Below are positions 43,552 through 53,144 of a stretch of DNA of 64,000 nt, piece by piece. Position numbers and translations under genes: made by a program. The stretch comes from Hellea balneolensis DSM 19091. GTDB taxonomy: Bacteria; Pseudomonadota; Alphaproteobacteria; Caulobacterales; Maricaulaceae. The stretch lies in contig NZ_AUAC01000003.1 of assembly GCF_000428525.1 (NCBI RefSeq), positions 62,001 through 126,000 of the forward strand, in the 5' to 3' direction. Each line of letters opens with the position of its first letter. The stretch's first letter is position 1. A model generated the notes under the pieces. It ran no database searches. It saw only the letters and a list, made by a program, of their open reading frames with translations, and was not told the DNA's origin.

Positions 43552-43600
43552 AAAATGGTGCCCCCACACGGACTCGAACCGCGGACCCCCTGATTACAAA
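43552..43600 (-). repeat. att copy 3, inside the intact tRNA-Thr
   Basis: The 49-bp att block as it stands in the intact gene: anticodon loop to CCA plus four A. It forms the right boundary of island B. GTGCTAACTAT (43490-43500), 52 bp to the left, differs at one base from GTGCTTACTAT beside the att copy at 10919 and may be a single arm site. Confidence 0.85.
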
Positions 43601-43631
43601 TCAGGTGCTCTACCAGCTGAGCTATAGGGGC
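43556..43631 (-). tRNA. tRNA-Thr, anticodon TGT
   Basis: The minus strand folds as a 76-nt cloverleaf with acceptor GCCCCTA/TGGGGGC, D arm AGCTCAGCTGGTAGAGC, anticodon stem CTGAT/ATCAG with loop TTTGTAA (anticodon TGT), T arm with GGTTCGAGTCC and encoded CCA. It is the only complete copy in the window. The 3' part is duplicated at 10919 and 22199. Confidence 0.97.
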
Positions 43632-43760
43632 ACTCTTAATTGCTGATTAGCGAGGCGTCGTTTAGCGGCGTCTGCGCGCTCTGGCAAGTCGGAAATTGCG
43701 GCTTTGCTTAAAAAAGTGCAGAGATTTCAGGGCGGCTATGACCGCCCCGTCATTTGTTAT

Positions 43761-44213
43761 TTAGGCTTCGCCGATTTCAACTTTATTTTTACCGCGAAAT
43801 GCTGCGTAAATTGCGGCCATAGCCAGATAGCCGACAGCCAGGTGCCCGGCATCAATCATAAAGCCGGTTAAAGGATAACCGCCATAGATACAGGCATAGG
43901 CCATAAGCGGGATGGCGATTGTGACCAACAGCCAGAAAGTGACTTTAAGGCAGGCCGGCAGACGTTTAGCCCCTGCTAAATTTATAACCATAAGCACGCC
44001 TATGGCTTGTCCCAAAGTGACAGAAAGTGCCGCGAGTAACCACTTTACAACTCCCATCTCTTCCAAGCGGGCATTTGCAATTTCTTGCGTAATGCCTTCT
44101 GCCGCCATCCAAGCGTCACTAAATAACGGGCCGTACCAGATCCATCCGACCATAAAAAATGCGAGTGTTGCCAACAGAACTGCAAGCCATGATGTATTAA
44201 AAATTTTAGGCAT
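43761..44213 (-). CDS. DUF1761 membrane protein
   Basis: This 150-aa protein has four hydrophobic segments. The first contains FFMVGWIWYGPLFSDAWM, the mark of DUF1761. The function is unknown. A strong ribosome binding site (GGGGAGAGG) precedes the ATG. A GC-rich inverted repeat (GGGCGG/CCGCCC, 43730-43747) lies after the stop and may be a terminator. It is the first chromosomal gene after the tRNA. Confidence 0.85.
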   Translation of the reverse strand: MPKIFNTSWLAVLLATLAFFMVGWIWYGPLFSDAWMAAEGITQEIANARLEEMGVVKWLLAALSVTLGQAIGVLMVINLAGAKRLPACLKVTFWLLVTIAIPLMAYACIYGGYPLTGFMIDAGHLAVGYLAMAAIYAAFRGKNKVEIGEA

Positions 44214-44330
44214 ATGCCTCTCCCCTTATTGTTTAGGCCATTTTTGACTCTGATACTTTCATAACAAAAAAACTCTCTCTGAGCAATGAACCCTTGCGCG
44301 TTGCAATGGGGGCGGTAGAAGTCGCACGTC

Positions 44331-46067
44331 ATGGCAAAAATACTCATTACCTCTGCGCTTCCTTATATTAATGGCGTCAAGCATCTTGGAAATCTGGCGG
44401 GATCCATGTTGCCGGCAGATGTTTATGCGCGGGCTATGCGGCTTATGGGACATGATGTGCTCTATATTTGCGCAACCGATGAGCATGGGACACCGGCCGA
44501 GCTCGCTGCGCAAGCTGCCGGGATGAAGGTCGCGGAATATTGCGAAAAAATGCATATCGCGCAGAAGGGGGCAGGCGCCCAGTTCAAGCTCTCATATGAT
44601 TATTTTGGCCGCTCCTCAGCGCCGAGCAACCACGCGCTGACGCAACACTTTGCCCATGTGTTAGAAGAGAACGGATTGATTGAAGAGCGGGTCTCGCAAC
44701 AAGTTTATTCGAATGCCGACGGCCGCTTTTTGCCAGACCGTTATGTCGAGGGCACTTGCCCCAATTGCGGCTTTGAAAAAGCCCGCGGGGATCAATGTGA
44801 TAACTGCGGAAAGCTGCTAGACCCAGTCGATTTGATTGATCCTTATTCGGCGGTGTCAGGGAGCAAAGATGTCGAGGTGCGCGATACAAATCACCTTTAC
44901 CTTAAACAATCCGCTCTTTCAGATGATCTGCGTAAATGGGTCAATGCGGCGCAAGGCTGGCCACCCCTTGCGAGTTCTATTGCGCTGAAATGGCTCGATG
45001 AGGGATTGCGCGACCGCTCCATAACGCGGGATCTGAGCTGGGGTATTCCTGTCACTGATAAAGACGGATCTGTCCGCGAGGGTTTTGAAGGCAAAGTCTT
45101 CTACGTCTGGTTCGATGCGCCGATTGAATATATTGCGGCGACCCAGGATTGGGCGGCTGAAACGGACGCGGATTGGGAGTCTTGGTGGCTCACCGATAAG
45201 GGAGCTGACGATGTTCAGTATGTTCAGTTTATGGGCAAGGATAATGTCGCCTTCCATACCCTTTCATTCCCCACAACGATTATTGGCCAGAATCCAAAAA
45301 AAATGGGTGAACCTTGGAAATTAGTGGACCAGCTGAAAGCCTTTAATTGGGTCACTTGGTATGGGGGCAAATTTTCAACGTCTGAAAAACGCGGAGTCTT
45401 TATGGACCAAGCTCTGGATATCGCCCCATCAGATTATTGGCGCTGGCACTTAATTGCTAATGCGCCTGAAAGCTCGGATACCGCCTTCACCTGGGAAGAG
45501 TTTCAGGCGTCTGTGAATTCTGATCTAGCCAATGTGTTAGGTAATTTTGTAAATCGTATCACGAAATATTGCGTTGGTAAATTTGAGGGTAAAGTGCCGG
45601 AGGGCGGCGAAGACGGCGAAGCGGAAGCATGGCTAATCAAAGAGCTACAAACACGCCTTCCGCAATTGGTCAGCCATTATGAAGCGCGAGAATTTCGCAA
45701 AGCTATGGCGGAAACACGTGCCATATGGGCGGCAGGTAATGAATATCTTACGCAAGCTGCGCCGTGGACGCATTATAAAACAGATGTCGATCAAGCGGCG
45801 GTTGGCGTACGTGCGGGCCTGAATCTTGTCGCGCTATTTGGAATTATCGCACAGCCAATCATTCCTGATGCAGCGGAGAAAATATTGGACGCAATGAATA
45901 TTCCTCCTGCCAATCGCACATGGAACTTTGGAAAACATGACGATATCGCAAAGCTTATAAATGCGCTTCCGATAGGACATGCTATTAATGCCCCGGATGT
46001 TCTTTTTACAAAGATTGAAGATCCGGATATTGAACTATGGACCGAGCGCTTTGGAGGAGGACAATAA
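44331..46067 (+). CDS. metG: Methionyl-tRNA synthetase
   Basis: This class I synthetase charges tRNA-Met. The 578-aa protein has the HIGH-like VKHLGN (15-20), a zinc knuckle ([19 protein letters not shown] in the 140-160 region) and the KMSKS-like KFSTSEKRG. The length is that of the short form, without the C-terminal dimerisation (EMAP II) domain. The next gene starts 1 bp after the stop. Confidence 0.96.
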   Translation: MAKILITSALPYINGVKHLGNLAGSMLPADVYARAMRLMGHDVLYICATDEHGTPAELAAQAAGMKVAEYCEKMHIAQKGAGAQFKLSYDYFGRSSAPSNHALTQHFAHVLEENGLIEERVSQQVYSNADGRFLPDRYVEGTCPNCGFEKARGDQCDNCGKLLDPVDLIDPYSAVSGSKDVEVRDTNHLYLKQSALSDDLRKWVNAAQGWPPLASSIALKWLDEGLRDRSITRDLSWGIPVTDKDGSVREGFEGKVFYVWFDAPIEYIAATQDWAAETDADWESWWLTDKGADDVQYVQFMGKDNVAFHTLSFPTTIIGQNPKKMGEPWKLVDQLKAFNWVTWYGGKFSTSEKRGVFMDQALDIAPSDYWRWHLIANAPESSDTAFTWEEFQASVNSDLANVLGNFVNRITKYCVGKFEGKVPEGGEDGEAEAWLIKELQTRLPQLVSHYEAREFRKAMAETRAIWAAGNEYLTQAAPWTHYKTDVDQAAVGVRAGLNLVALFGIIAQPIIPDAAEKILDAMNIPPANRTWNFGKHDDIAKLINALPIGHAINAPDVLFTKIEDPDIELWTERFGGGQ

Positions 46068-46068
46068 T

Positions 46069-46569
46069 ATGAATATGATTGAGGCTGTAAAAAGCTGTTT
46101 TTCGAATTACTTCACATTACGGGGACGCGCCAGACGTTCTGAATATTGGTGGTTTTATTTGTTCACAATTTTGCTGAGTCTTGTCACAGGTTTCATCGAT
46201 GGAATTTTAGGCTTGGGAACAGATGATATTGGCGTGCTGAGCACAATAGCTGCTTTAGTCACCTTTATCCCCACGATTACGGCTCAGGTACGGCGCCTTC
46301 ATGACACAGGCCGTTCGGGCTGGTGGGTTGGCGGTGCATTTATTGCAGCTCTACTGATTGGACTTTTGGTATCAGTCTTTGCTTTGTCTTCTTTGGGCGG
46401 CGTGGGTTCAAACACTGCACCTCTTGGTATCCTGGTCATAATACTGGGTATTGGGGTTTTAGTCTATGGTGTCGTTATGTTGATATTTTTATGCCAAGAT
46501 TCCCATCCCGGCGATAATGTCTATGGTCCCAGTCCAAAATACGACTCAGGGGCTTCGGTATTTGATTAA
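46069..46569 (+). CDS. DUF805 membrane protein
   Basis: The 166-aa protein has the DUF805 start (CFSNYFTLRGRARRSEYWWF) and about four membrane segments, with RRLHDTGRSGWW between the second and third. The function is unknown. The frame is open upstream within metG, but ATG 46069 has GGAGGA 8 bp before it. The last 24 bp overlap the convergent TspO-like gene. Confidence 0.9.
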   Translation: MNMIEAVKSCFSNYFTLRGRARRSEYWWFYLFTILLSLVTGFIDGILGLGTDDIGVLSTIAALVTFIPTITAQVRRLHDTGRSGWWVGGAFIAALLIGLLVSVFALSSLGGVGSNTAPLGILVIILGIGVLVYGVVMLIFLCQDSHPGDNVYGPSPKYDSGASVFD

Positions 46570-47355
46570 GCGGAATACAGTTTGCGAGTTATCTCGTCCG
46601 CTGAAAATAGCTCCGATTATAATTATAACACCCATGAGCGCAGAGATAGCAATTATTTCGGTTTTTGGAGCTTGTGTCAGCGCTTTAAAAGCTAGCCATG
46701 CCAGACCCCAGATTATTGGGAAAGCATAAACCATATTGGCCCCACTTCGGCGGGTCACAAAGACCGCCCAAGCAAGCGCGATGCAGAGCATCAATAGGTT
46801 TGGAATAATGGGCTGTACTGAGCTCCCGAAACTATCAGAAAAGATGGGCGTCCAATTTAGGAAAATAGCAATGGATGTCCACCCAGCTATGAGGCTAATC
46901 GGTGCCCACACCCAAAGCCGTTCGGTTTTGTCCAGCGCGTTTTTATTTCGGGTTAAGATTAGCATGGCTTTGACGAGGCAGAGGACCGTGGGTATAAAAA
47001 TCAACGCTGTTCCCCAGCGCGCTAGAAGGGGCGTGCCCCAGCCTGAAAATAGGGCCCAAATGCAAACGCACGTAAAACCAGCGGCTGTCCACCATCCTGT
47101 TTTCCTGAAAATTTCCCGCGTACGGTTTGTTTTCATCCCTTGTAGAATGGCATATCCAATACAGCCTACAAAAATCGGAAGCCAAATAGAAAAGGCAATT
47201 CCATAGGGCACTAAAAGACTGTTGTTCGCATCGGAAAATTCCTGCGGTGTGCGGCCCCACGCTGTAAGTTGCGGAAGTGTTGAGAGCACCCACATCGCCG
47301 GAGCGGCGATAATATTAACCCATTGGCGCGCTATGTCGTTATTTTCTAATCTCAT
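46546..47355 (-). CDS. TspO/MBR-related membrane protein
   Basis: The 269-aa protein has about eight membrane segments with Trp-rich ends (YGIAFSIWLPIFVGCIGYA, WVWAPISLIAGWTSIAIFLNW in parts), resembling the larger bacterial relatives of tryptophan-rich TspO proteins. TspO binds tetrapyrroles and similar ligands; the role here is unknown. A TTG at 47373 is an alternative start. Confidence 0.7.
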   Translation of the reverse strand: MRLENNDIARQWVNIIAAPAMWVLSTLPQLTAWGRTPQEFSDANNSLLVPYGIAFSIWLPIFVGCIGYAILQGMKTNRTREIFRKTGWWTAAGFTCVCIWALFSGWGTPLLARWGTALIFIPTVLCLVKAMLILTRNKNALDKTERLWVWAPISLIAGWTSIAIFLNWTPIFSDSFGSSVQPIIPNLLMLCIALAWAVFVTRRSGANMVYAFPIIWGLAWLAFKALTQAPKTEIIAISALMGVIIIIGAIFSGRDNSQTVFRLIKYRSP

Positions 47356-47505
47356 AAAGCTGATACGTTTCAAACGCTCAAAAGATGCAAAAATCCTGCA
47401 TAAGAGAACTAGATCAGGCGGTCTAAAGAAAACTTTTATAAATTGTCACGACAAGAGGTCAGACTATGTGCTAGAGTAAAGTTGTAATCACAAGAAAGGA
47501 CTTCC

Positions 47506-48081
47506 ATGCAAATTCAAATTGTCTCTAAAGGTATTGATGTTTCACCGGCTCTACGCGAGCGAATAACTGGCCGAATAGATGAGATGATGGATAAATATAT
47601 ACACCGAGAGGGAGAAGCCCAAGTCTCGGTCAGCAAGGAAGGGTCCGGATTTAAAACAGTATGTTCTATACATTTACCCTCGGGTGCGTCGATGGAGGGG
47701 CAGGGGCGCGCGCCCGATGCTTATGGCGCTTCTGATGAAGCACTGGAGCATGTTGAGAAACGTCTGCGGCGCTATAAACGCCGCCTAAAAGATCACAGCC
47801 AACAGGCGAAAGCTAAAAATGCGGCCATGTTCATTCTCGAAAACCCCGTGCGTGAAGATGACTCCGAGGATATGGAGGCGTCCGGCAAAGACGAGCCGAT
47901 GATTATTTCAGAAAAAACAAGCACAATTCGTACTTTAACCCCGGGCATGGCGGCTTTGGAGCTTGGACTCGCCGATAATGGCGTGGTGGTGTTTAACAAC
48001 GCTAAACATGGCGGTATCAATGTGGTATTTAAGCGTTCTGACGGTAACATTGGCTGGATTGACCCCGCAAATAGTGCCTAA
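47506..48081 (+). CDS. hpf: Ribosome hibernation promoting factor, long form
   Basis: The 191-aa protein has an N-terminal S30AE domain (MQIQIVSKGIDVSPALRERI, RRYKRRLKDH) and a C-terminal dimerisation domain (LTPGMAALELGLADNGVVVF, FKRSDGNIGWIDP). Long HPF joins two 70S ribosomes into 100S dimers in stationary phase. It is followed by ptsN as in many proteobacteria, though rpoN does not precede it here. AAAGGA is the ribosome binding site. Confidence 0.95.
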   Translation: MQIQIVSKGIDVSPALRERITGRIDEMMDKYIHREGEAQVSVSKEGSGFKTVCSIHLPSGASMEGQGRAPDAYGASDEALEHVEKRLRRYKRRLKDHSQQAKAKNAAMFILENPVREDDSEDMEASGKDEPMIISEKTSTIRTLTPGMAALELGLADNGVVVFNNAKHGGINVVFKRSDGNIGWIDPANSA

Positions 48082-48220
48082 ATTTTAAGCGCTGAGTAAC
48101 GCTGTTATACCCATTTGAGGCTTTGCGTTGACCCTGTGTCTGATTGCGCGTATGGGAGCGGCAAAATTTAAATCATGGGGCGTTAATTCCTATGAGCGCG
48201 CCTTAGTAACGAAGATAATC

Positions 48221-48700
48221 ATGAGCCAAGATACTCTCTTTCATGCCGGGTCCATGCTGTGTGACATACATGTCAGCAGCAAGAAACAGCTGTTTCAGGA
48301 AATGGCGTCTAAACTCTTAGAGCTTGAAACCTTCGGGGATAAGACGCTTGCGTGCCGCGATATTGTCGCCGCAGCTTCGGAACGCGAACGTTTAGGCTCA
48401 ACGGGAGTGGGTTCGGGCGTAGCGCTGCCACATGCCCGCATTGATGGTCTTGACCGTGTCTATGCTGTCTTTGCGCGCCTTGAGGCACCTATTGACTATG
48501 ACGCGATAGATGAGCGTCCGGTTGATCTTGTGGCCCTTCTGATCGCGCCGACAGACGCAGGCGGAGCCCATTTGCGTGCATTGGCAAAAGTCTCGCGCAT
48601 GTTACGCCGTGAGGATATGCGCCAACGTCTGCGATCGGCGCCCAATGCAGAAAGCTTATTTACAATATTGACTGAGAGCCGCGCGGCAGATGCCGCTTAA
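48221..48700 (+). CDS. ptsN: PTS IIA-like nitrogen regulatory protein
   Basis: This EIIA-Ntr protein (159 aa) carries the phosphorylatable His in GSGVALPHARID and the PTS_IIA-2 fold. It is part of the nitrogen PTS and, in alphaproteobacteria, influences potassium uptake, (p)ppGpp and PHB control. The frame is open to 48128, but ATG 48221 gives the usual N-terminus (MSQDTLFHAG). Confidence 0.93.
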   Translation: MSQDTLFHAGSMLCDIHVSSKKQLFQEMASKLLELETFGDKTLACRDIVAAASERERLGSTGVGSGVALPHARIDGLDRVYAVFARLEAPIDYDAIDERPVDLVALLIAPTDAGGAHLRALAKVSRMLRREDMRQRLRSAPNAESLFTILTESRAADAA

Positions 48701-48713
48701 ATAACGGTAACAT

Positions 48714-48731
48714 GGCCCGGTTTTTTGGGCC
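48714..48731 (+). terminator. Possible terminator after ptsN
   Basis: GGCCC and GGGCC pair around an 8-nt loop containing six T. Only TTGT follows the stem, so this is a weak candidate. Confidence 0.35.
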
Positions 48732-48810
48732 TTGTCATATATGTGTTACAGCAACTCGCTAACTTAGCGGGCTTAAGCTGCGTTAGAAAAAGATATTTGA
48801 GATTGCCATA

Positions 48811-51030
48811 ATGACCGGAGATATTGCGCCTGTGAATTCTGAAACAGAAAAACGATATTTTAACAGAGAACTTTCATGGCTTTTTTTTAATAGCCGTGTT
48901 TTGGAAGAGGCCCAAAACCCTGCTGTGCCCTTACTTGAGCGCGTACGGTTTTTATCTATATCCGCATCTAATCTGGACGAATTTTACATGGTTCGTGTGG
49001 CCGGACTCAGGACACAGGTTCTGGCGGGCATGAGTGAGCCTAGCTTTGATGGGTACACGCCTGAACGGCAGCTCAAGAAAATTGCTAAGCGCGTTCGTAA
49101 AATCAAAAAAGCACAAGCGCAATGTTGGACACAACTTCACAAAGCCTTGACGAAGGAAAAGGTCAATGTGCTTAAAGTGGCCGAGCTATCAGACGATGAG
49201 CGTGAGGAGTTAGCGCTCTATTACGCACGAAGCGTGCTGCCTTTACTAACACCTATGGCCGTCGATCCTGCGCACCCTTTTCCTCATATACCTAATCTGG
49301 GCTTTGGAATGGTCTTGGCCTTGACCCGTACAGGTCAAAAAGACACGACTTATGCCTTGATACCTATTCCTGCCCATGTTCCTAGATTTATAGCGCTGGG
49401 TAAAAAAGAACGGAATTTCGTTTTAATAGAAGATGTCTTGGAACATTTTGCACCTGCCTTATTTCCTGACTTTACCGTCACGGGGCAAGGCGTTTTTCGT
49501 GTGACGCGTGACAGCGACATCGCGGTTGATGAAGAGGCTGAAGATCTGGTTCGTCATTTTGAATTCTTATTAAAGAAACGTCGCCGCGGCCGTGTTATCC
49601 GCTTGGAAGTTAATGCGGATATAGACGCTGATTTAAAAGATTTTCTGATTGAAAGTTTTGAATGTTGGGATGAGGATATTCATGAGTCGGACGCTTTATT
49701 GGGTATGACGGATTTGTCTCAATTAATTGGCAAACAGCGTACCGATCTTTTGTTCCCGCCTTTTCAGGCCCGTTTCCCTGAACGCATTCGGGAATATGAC
49801 GGGGACTGCTTTGCCGCGATTGCCGCCAAAGATATCTTGGTTCATCACCCCTATGAAGACTTTAATGTTGTTGTTCAGTTTCTTGAACAAGCCGCGCTAG
49901 ACCCGAGCGTTGTCGCGATTAAACAAACACTCTACCGGACCTCTGATGACAGCCCGATAGTTAAGGCTCTGATTGAGGCGGCTGAACGCGGCAAAACTGT
50001 GACGGCTCTTGTCGAGCTGAAAGCCCGCTTTGATGAGGAGACCAACCTGCGTTGGGCGCGAGATCTGGAACGCGCAGGGGCTCACGTTGTTTACGGATTT
50101 ATCGATTATAAAACTCACGCAAAAGTTTCTATTGTTGTGCGCCGTGAGCATGAAGGTCTCAAAACTTATACGCATTTGGGTACAGGTAATTATCACGCAC
50201 AAAATGCCAAGATATATACGGACCTGGCTTTATTTACGGCAGACCCCGCCATGGGGCGTGATGTCGGTAAGCTGTTTAATTATGTCACAAGTTACTCACA
50301 GCCGCGCGATTTGGAGAAGCTGATCATAGCGCCGATGATGTTACGAAAAAGCCTTATTGAACTCATTCAGGCCGAGATCGATATAGCGTCATCAGGCGGC
50401 CAAGGGGCCATATGGGTCAAGCTAAATGCACTTGTTGATAGTAAGATCATAGATAAGCTTTATGAGGCTTCTCAGGCTGGCGTGCAGATTGATTTAATCG
50501 TACGCGGTATATGTTGCTTGCGGCCCGGCGTAGAAGGTCTATCCGAGAATATCCGCGTAAAGTCTATTATTGGGCGCTTTTTAGAACATTCACGCATTGC
50601 CTGCTTCGGGAATGGCAAAGCTCTGCCAAACAGGAATGCAAAACTATATTTCTCAAGCGCCGATTGGATGCCGCGTAATCTTAATCGCCGGGTTGAGACC
50701 CTGATCCCTGTAGAAGCCACAACCGTCAGAAATCAAATTATGGACCAGATTATGGTCGCAAATTTAAATGACAATACAAATAGTTGGGACCTGACCCCAA
50801 ACGGGACATATGTGCGGCGACAGTCAGACGATAAAGCCTTTTCGGCGCATGATTATTTCATGCAAAATCCATCACTTTCCGGGCGCGGCAAATCATTGCG
50901 CGTCAGTGCGCCTAAAGCTTTGGACGTGGCACGTCGTAAAGAGTCAAAATCTACAGTAGAAGAATCATCAAAAGTCATAGATAAAAGCAGCGTAAGGGAA
51001 AACGACCCAAAGGCTGCTAATGCAAACTGA
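48811..51030 (+). CDS. ppk: Polyphosphate kinase 1
   Basis: The 739-aa enzyme makes polyphosphate from ATP. Visible marks are the N-domain YFNRELSWLFFNSRVLEEA, KQTLYRTS, the phospho-His region IDYKTHAKVS, the second His in FLEHSRIACFGNG and the C-terminal SSADWMPRNLNRRVE. The basic, Ser-rich tail of about 40 residues is not conserved. It overlaps ppx by 11 bp, so synthesis and breakdown of polyphosphate are co-expressed. Confidence 0.96.
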   Translation: MTGDIAPVNSETEKRYFNRELSWLFFNSRVLEEAQNPAVPLLERVRFLSISASNLDEFYMVRVAGLRTQVLAGMSEPSFDGYTPERQLKKIAKRVRKIKKAQAQCWTQLHKALTKEKVNVLKVAELSDDEREELALYYARSVLPLLTPMAVDPAHPFPHIPNLGFGMVLALTRTGQKDTTYALIPIPAHVPRFIALGKKERNFVLIEDVLEHFAPALFPDFTVTGQGVFRVTRDSDIAVDEEAEDLVRHFEFLLKKRRRGRVIRLEVNADIDADLKDFLIESFECWDEDIHESDALLGMTDLSQLIGKQRTDLLFPPFQARFPERIREYDGDCFAAIAAKDILVHHPYEDFNVVVQFLEQAALDPSVVAIKQTLYRTSDDSPIVKALIEAAERGKTVTALVELKARFDEETNLRWARDLERAGAHVVYGFIDYKTHAKVSIVVRREHEGLKTYTHLGTGNYHAQNAKIYTDLALFTADPAMGRDVGKLFNYVTSYSQPRDLEKLIIAPMMLRKSLIELIQAEIDIASSGGQGAIWVKLNALVDSKIIDKLYEASQAGVQIDLIVRGICCLRPGVEGLSENIRVKSIIGRFLEHSRIACFGNGKALPNRNAKLYFSSADWMPRNLNRRVETLIPVEATTVRNQIMDQIMVANLNDNTNSWDLTPNGTYVRRQSDDKAFSAHDYFMQNPSLSGRGKSLRVSAPKALDVARRKESKSTVEESSKVIDKSSVRENDPKAANAN

Positions 51031-52555
51031 CGCGTCTCTGAGAAATAATAGGCTTGGGGTTCTGGATATAGGATCCAACTCTGTTCGCTTTGTTATATAT
51101 GAGTTATTCGGCGCACATTTCACGCCTGTTTATAATGAAAAAGTGCTGGCAGGACTTGGCCGCTCGCTAAAAAATACAGGGCAACTCTCAAAACAAGGTA
51201 AAAAACTCACATTTGAGAACCTGCGCCGTTTTAAGGCGATTGCAGAAGCACAAGGCTTGGGTCCCCTACTGATAGGGGCAACCGCGGCGCTGCGCGTGGC
51301 GGAAGATGCCCCCGAATTTATCGCTAATATAAGGCGCGAAACTGGTTTGGATATCAGCCCCATTAGCGGGGATGAAGAAGCGCGCTTGACCGCTATGGGG
51401 ATGCTCGCCGCGGATAATCGGGCCACCGGTCTGGCGGCTGATTTGGGCGGGGCTAGTTTAGAATTTGTTCACGTTCAAAATAATACCGTTGGAACTGGCA
51501 TAAGTTTGAAATTGGGCCCGTTTGAGATGCTGGGCCGTGACATTGCAGCAGCCGAAAACTTCACCAATCAAGAAATTAAAGCTAAAGTTCAGGCCAAGCT
51601 CAATAAGATTGATCTCTCCGCTTTTAAAGGACAGGCCTTGCATCTTATTGGGGGGGCATGGCGAAACCTCGCCTCTATCCATCAGGCGCGGCAATCTTAT
51701 CCTATGCGCACATTACAGGCTTACCGCTTAAAGCCCGAAGATGCCAAAGAGCTGGCATTGTGGGCCTATGGGGACGGCCGCCAAGAGGTTTTGTCTTGGC
51801 CTCGGATAAGTGAGCGGCGGTCAGAGACTCTTCCCTATAGCGGATATCTCCTCAATATGATTATAGAGCGCATGCGGCCAAGCGTAGTTATCATTTCCAC
51901 AACAGGCCTTCGGGAAGGCCTTGTCTATGATTCCCTTGATGATAAATTGCGCGAGAGGGATAGCCTCATGGATGGTTGCCGCGATCTAGCACGAGGAAAT
52001 TTGCAAGCCGTTCATTTTGCAGACCCGCTTTTTGAGTTTCTTAAAGAGGCCTCAAGTCACTTTCCAAGATTTTTTGATCCCGAAAATGAGACCCGCTTGC
52101 GAAAGGCTGCGTGCCAATTAGCAGGTATTGGCAAGGGATTGCATCCGGATTATCGGGCCAGCCTTATCTTTGACTCTGTATTATTTGCGCCGCTTGCAGG
52201 CTTGACGCATGAAGAGCGGGCCTATCTTGCGTTGGTTCTGTTCTCCTCCTATACGGGCAAATCTTTGCCCAAGAACAGTAAAGCGGTTGAGGCGTTGTTG
52301 ACAGACGAAGCCCGGCTAAGTGCCCGCACTTATGGTGCTGCGATGCGCTTGGCGATTGTGGCAAGCGGCCGATCTCCTGAGTTATTGTCATGGTTCAGGT
52401 TGTTTGTTGAGCGGGGTGAGCTCAAATTGACAGTTGATCCTGCAAAATCAGCGTTGCTTTCAGATCGGGTTATGTATCGCCTGAGCAAGCTTTCACAGCT
52501 TAGCGGGTTAAAACTATCTCAACACAAAATTGAAGGTATAAAAAACCGTTCTTAA
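51020..52555 (+). CDS. ppx: Exopolyphosphatase / pppGpp phosphohydrolase
   Basis: The 511-aa ASKHA-fold enzyme has the phosphate-1 motif LDIGSNSVRFVIYE (15-28) and the phosphate-2 motif AADLGGASLEFV, then an HD-like C-terminal helical domain. It removes phosphate from polyphosphate ends. It follows ppk with an 11-bp overlap. The stop lies inside the terminator hairpin at 52540. Confidence 0.94.
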   Translation: MQTDASLRNNRLGVLDIGSNSVRFVIYELFGAHFTPVYNEKVLAGLGRSLKNTGQLSKQGKKLTFENLRRFKAIAEAQGLGPLLIGATAALRVAEDAPEFIANIRRETGLDISPISGDEEARLTAMGMLAADNRATGLAADLGGASLEFVHVQNNTVGTGISLKLGPFEMLGRDIAAAENFTNQEIKAKVQAKLNKIDLSAFKGQALHLIGGAWRNLASIHQARQSYPMRTLQAYRLKPEDAKELALWAYGDGRQEVLSWPRISERRSETLPYSGYLLNMIIERMRPSVVIISTTGLREGLVYDSLDDKLRERDSLMDGCRDLARGNLQAVHFADPLFEFLKEASSHFPRFFDPENETRLRKAACQLAGIGKGLHPDYRASLIFDSVLFAPLAGLTHEERAYLALVLFSSYTGKSLPKNSKAVEALLTDEARLSARTYGAAMRLAIVASGRSPELLSWFRLFVERGELKLTVDPAKSALLSDRVMYRLSKLSQLSGLKLSQHKIEGIKNRS

Positions 52556-52568
52556 AGAACGGTTTTTT
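52540..52568. terminator. Bidirectional terminator between ppx and sciP
   Basis: AAAAAACCGTTCTT and AAGAACGGTTTTTT form a nearly uninterrupted inverted repeat with T-runs on both strands. It includes the ppx stop codon and lies 17 bp after the sciP stop, so it should end transcription from both sides. Confidence 0.85.
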
Positions 52569-52584
52569 GAAAAAATGTTTAGGC

Positions 52585-52857
52585 TTACCGGTATTGCTGA
52601 ATACGCGTTGTTCGTAAGCCGGAAATGCCGTGGCTCTCAATGGAGCGTTGCCAGGCCAGAAACTCTTCAGAAGACAAACCATAACGGTTACACGCGCCTT
52701 CAAGTGTTAATAGTCCGCCGCGAACAGCTGCTACGACTTCGGCCTTACGGCGAATAACCCAGCGGACAGTATCCGGCTTGGGCAAATCTGCCAGTGTTAA
52801 AGGAGTCCCCTCGGGACCAATCACCACATTCTCTCTTTTTATTTTTCGGTCTGACAT
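52585..52857 (-). CDS. sciP: SciP, CtrA inhibitor (DUF1153)
   Basis: SciP is an alphaproteobacterial helix-turn-helix protein that binds CtrA and prevents it from recruiting RNA polymerase, shaping the cell cycle. The 90-aa sequence (LPKPDTVRWVIRRKAEVV, LTLEGACNRYGLSSEEFLAW) fits the family over its full length. A CtrA-type site lies 55 bp upstream. The gene is alone between ppk-ppx and mnmA. Confidence 0.95.
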   Translation of the reverse strand: MSDRKIKRENVVIGPEGTPLTLADLPKPDTVRWVIRRKAEVVAAVRGGLLTLEGACNRYGLSSEEFLAWQRSIESHGISGLRTTRIQQYR

Positions 52858-52911
52858 TTAGCGCCGCCTCTTCGTTATTTTTATCAGTGGAATGTATATA
52901 GTAAGAGGGCG

Positions 52912-52926
52912 TTAAAAAGAGTTTAA
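52912..52926 (-). promoter_or_regulatory. CtrA-type site upstream of sciP
   Basis: TTAA-AAAGAGT-TTAA has the spacing of a full CtrA box (TTAA-N7-TTAA). In Caulobacter sciP is activated by CtrA, so the same feedback loop is expected here. The wider gap 52858-53144 shows no gene. Confidence 0.6.
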
Positions 52927-53144
52927 GGTGATGCTAAAAAACGTAACAAAAACAGTCGTTTACGAAGGTTAACAGAGTCTGAGTTAGCGTTAATTAAGGT
53001 TTACAAAAAGCCTAGAGAATTGATTCTATTGAGTCTTTTATCTCTTATCTGCGCAAGAGGTGTATCGACTTGGGACGGAAGGCTTCCTATATGAGCTTCG
53101 AAATTAAGAAACTTTTTTGCTAAACTCTTATGAAAAGGCTTAAA

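Larger units (their letters stand above)
22199..43600. mobile_element. Island B, integrated at tRNA-Thr, carrying sulfatase/GST/TonB cargo
   Basis: Island B runs from the att copy at 22199 to the intact tRNA-Thr. It carries its own tyrosine integrase just inside the left end and a Fic gene, then about 18 kb of metabolic and transport genes that share one operator motif. A remnant small ORF lies close to the tRNA. There are no transfer or replication genes. The cargo has base composition near that of the chromosome, so it may come from a related bacterium. Confidence 0.8.
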
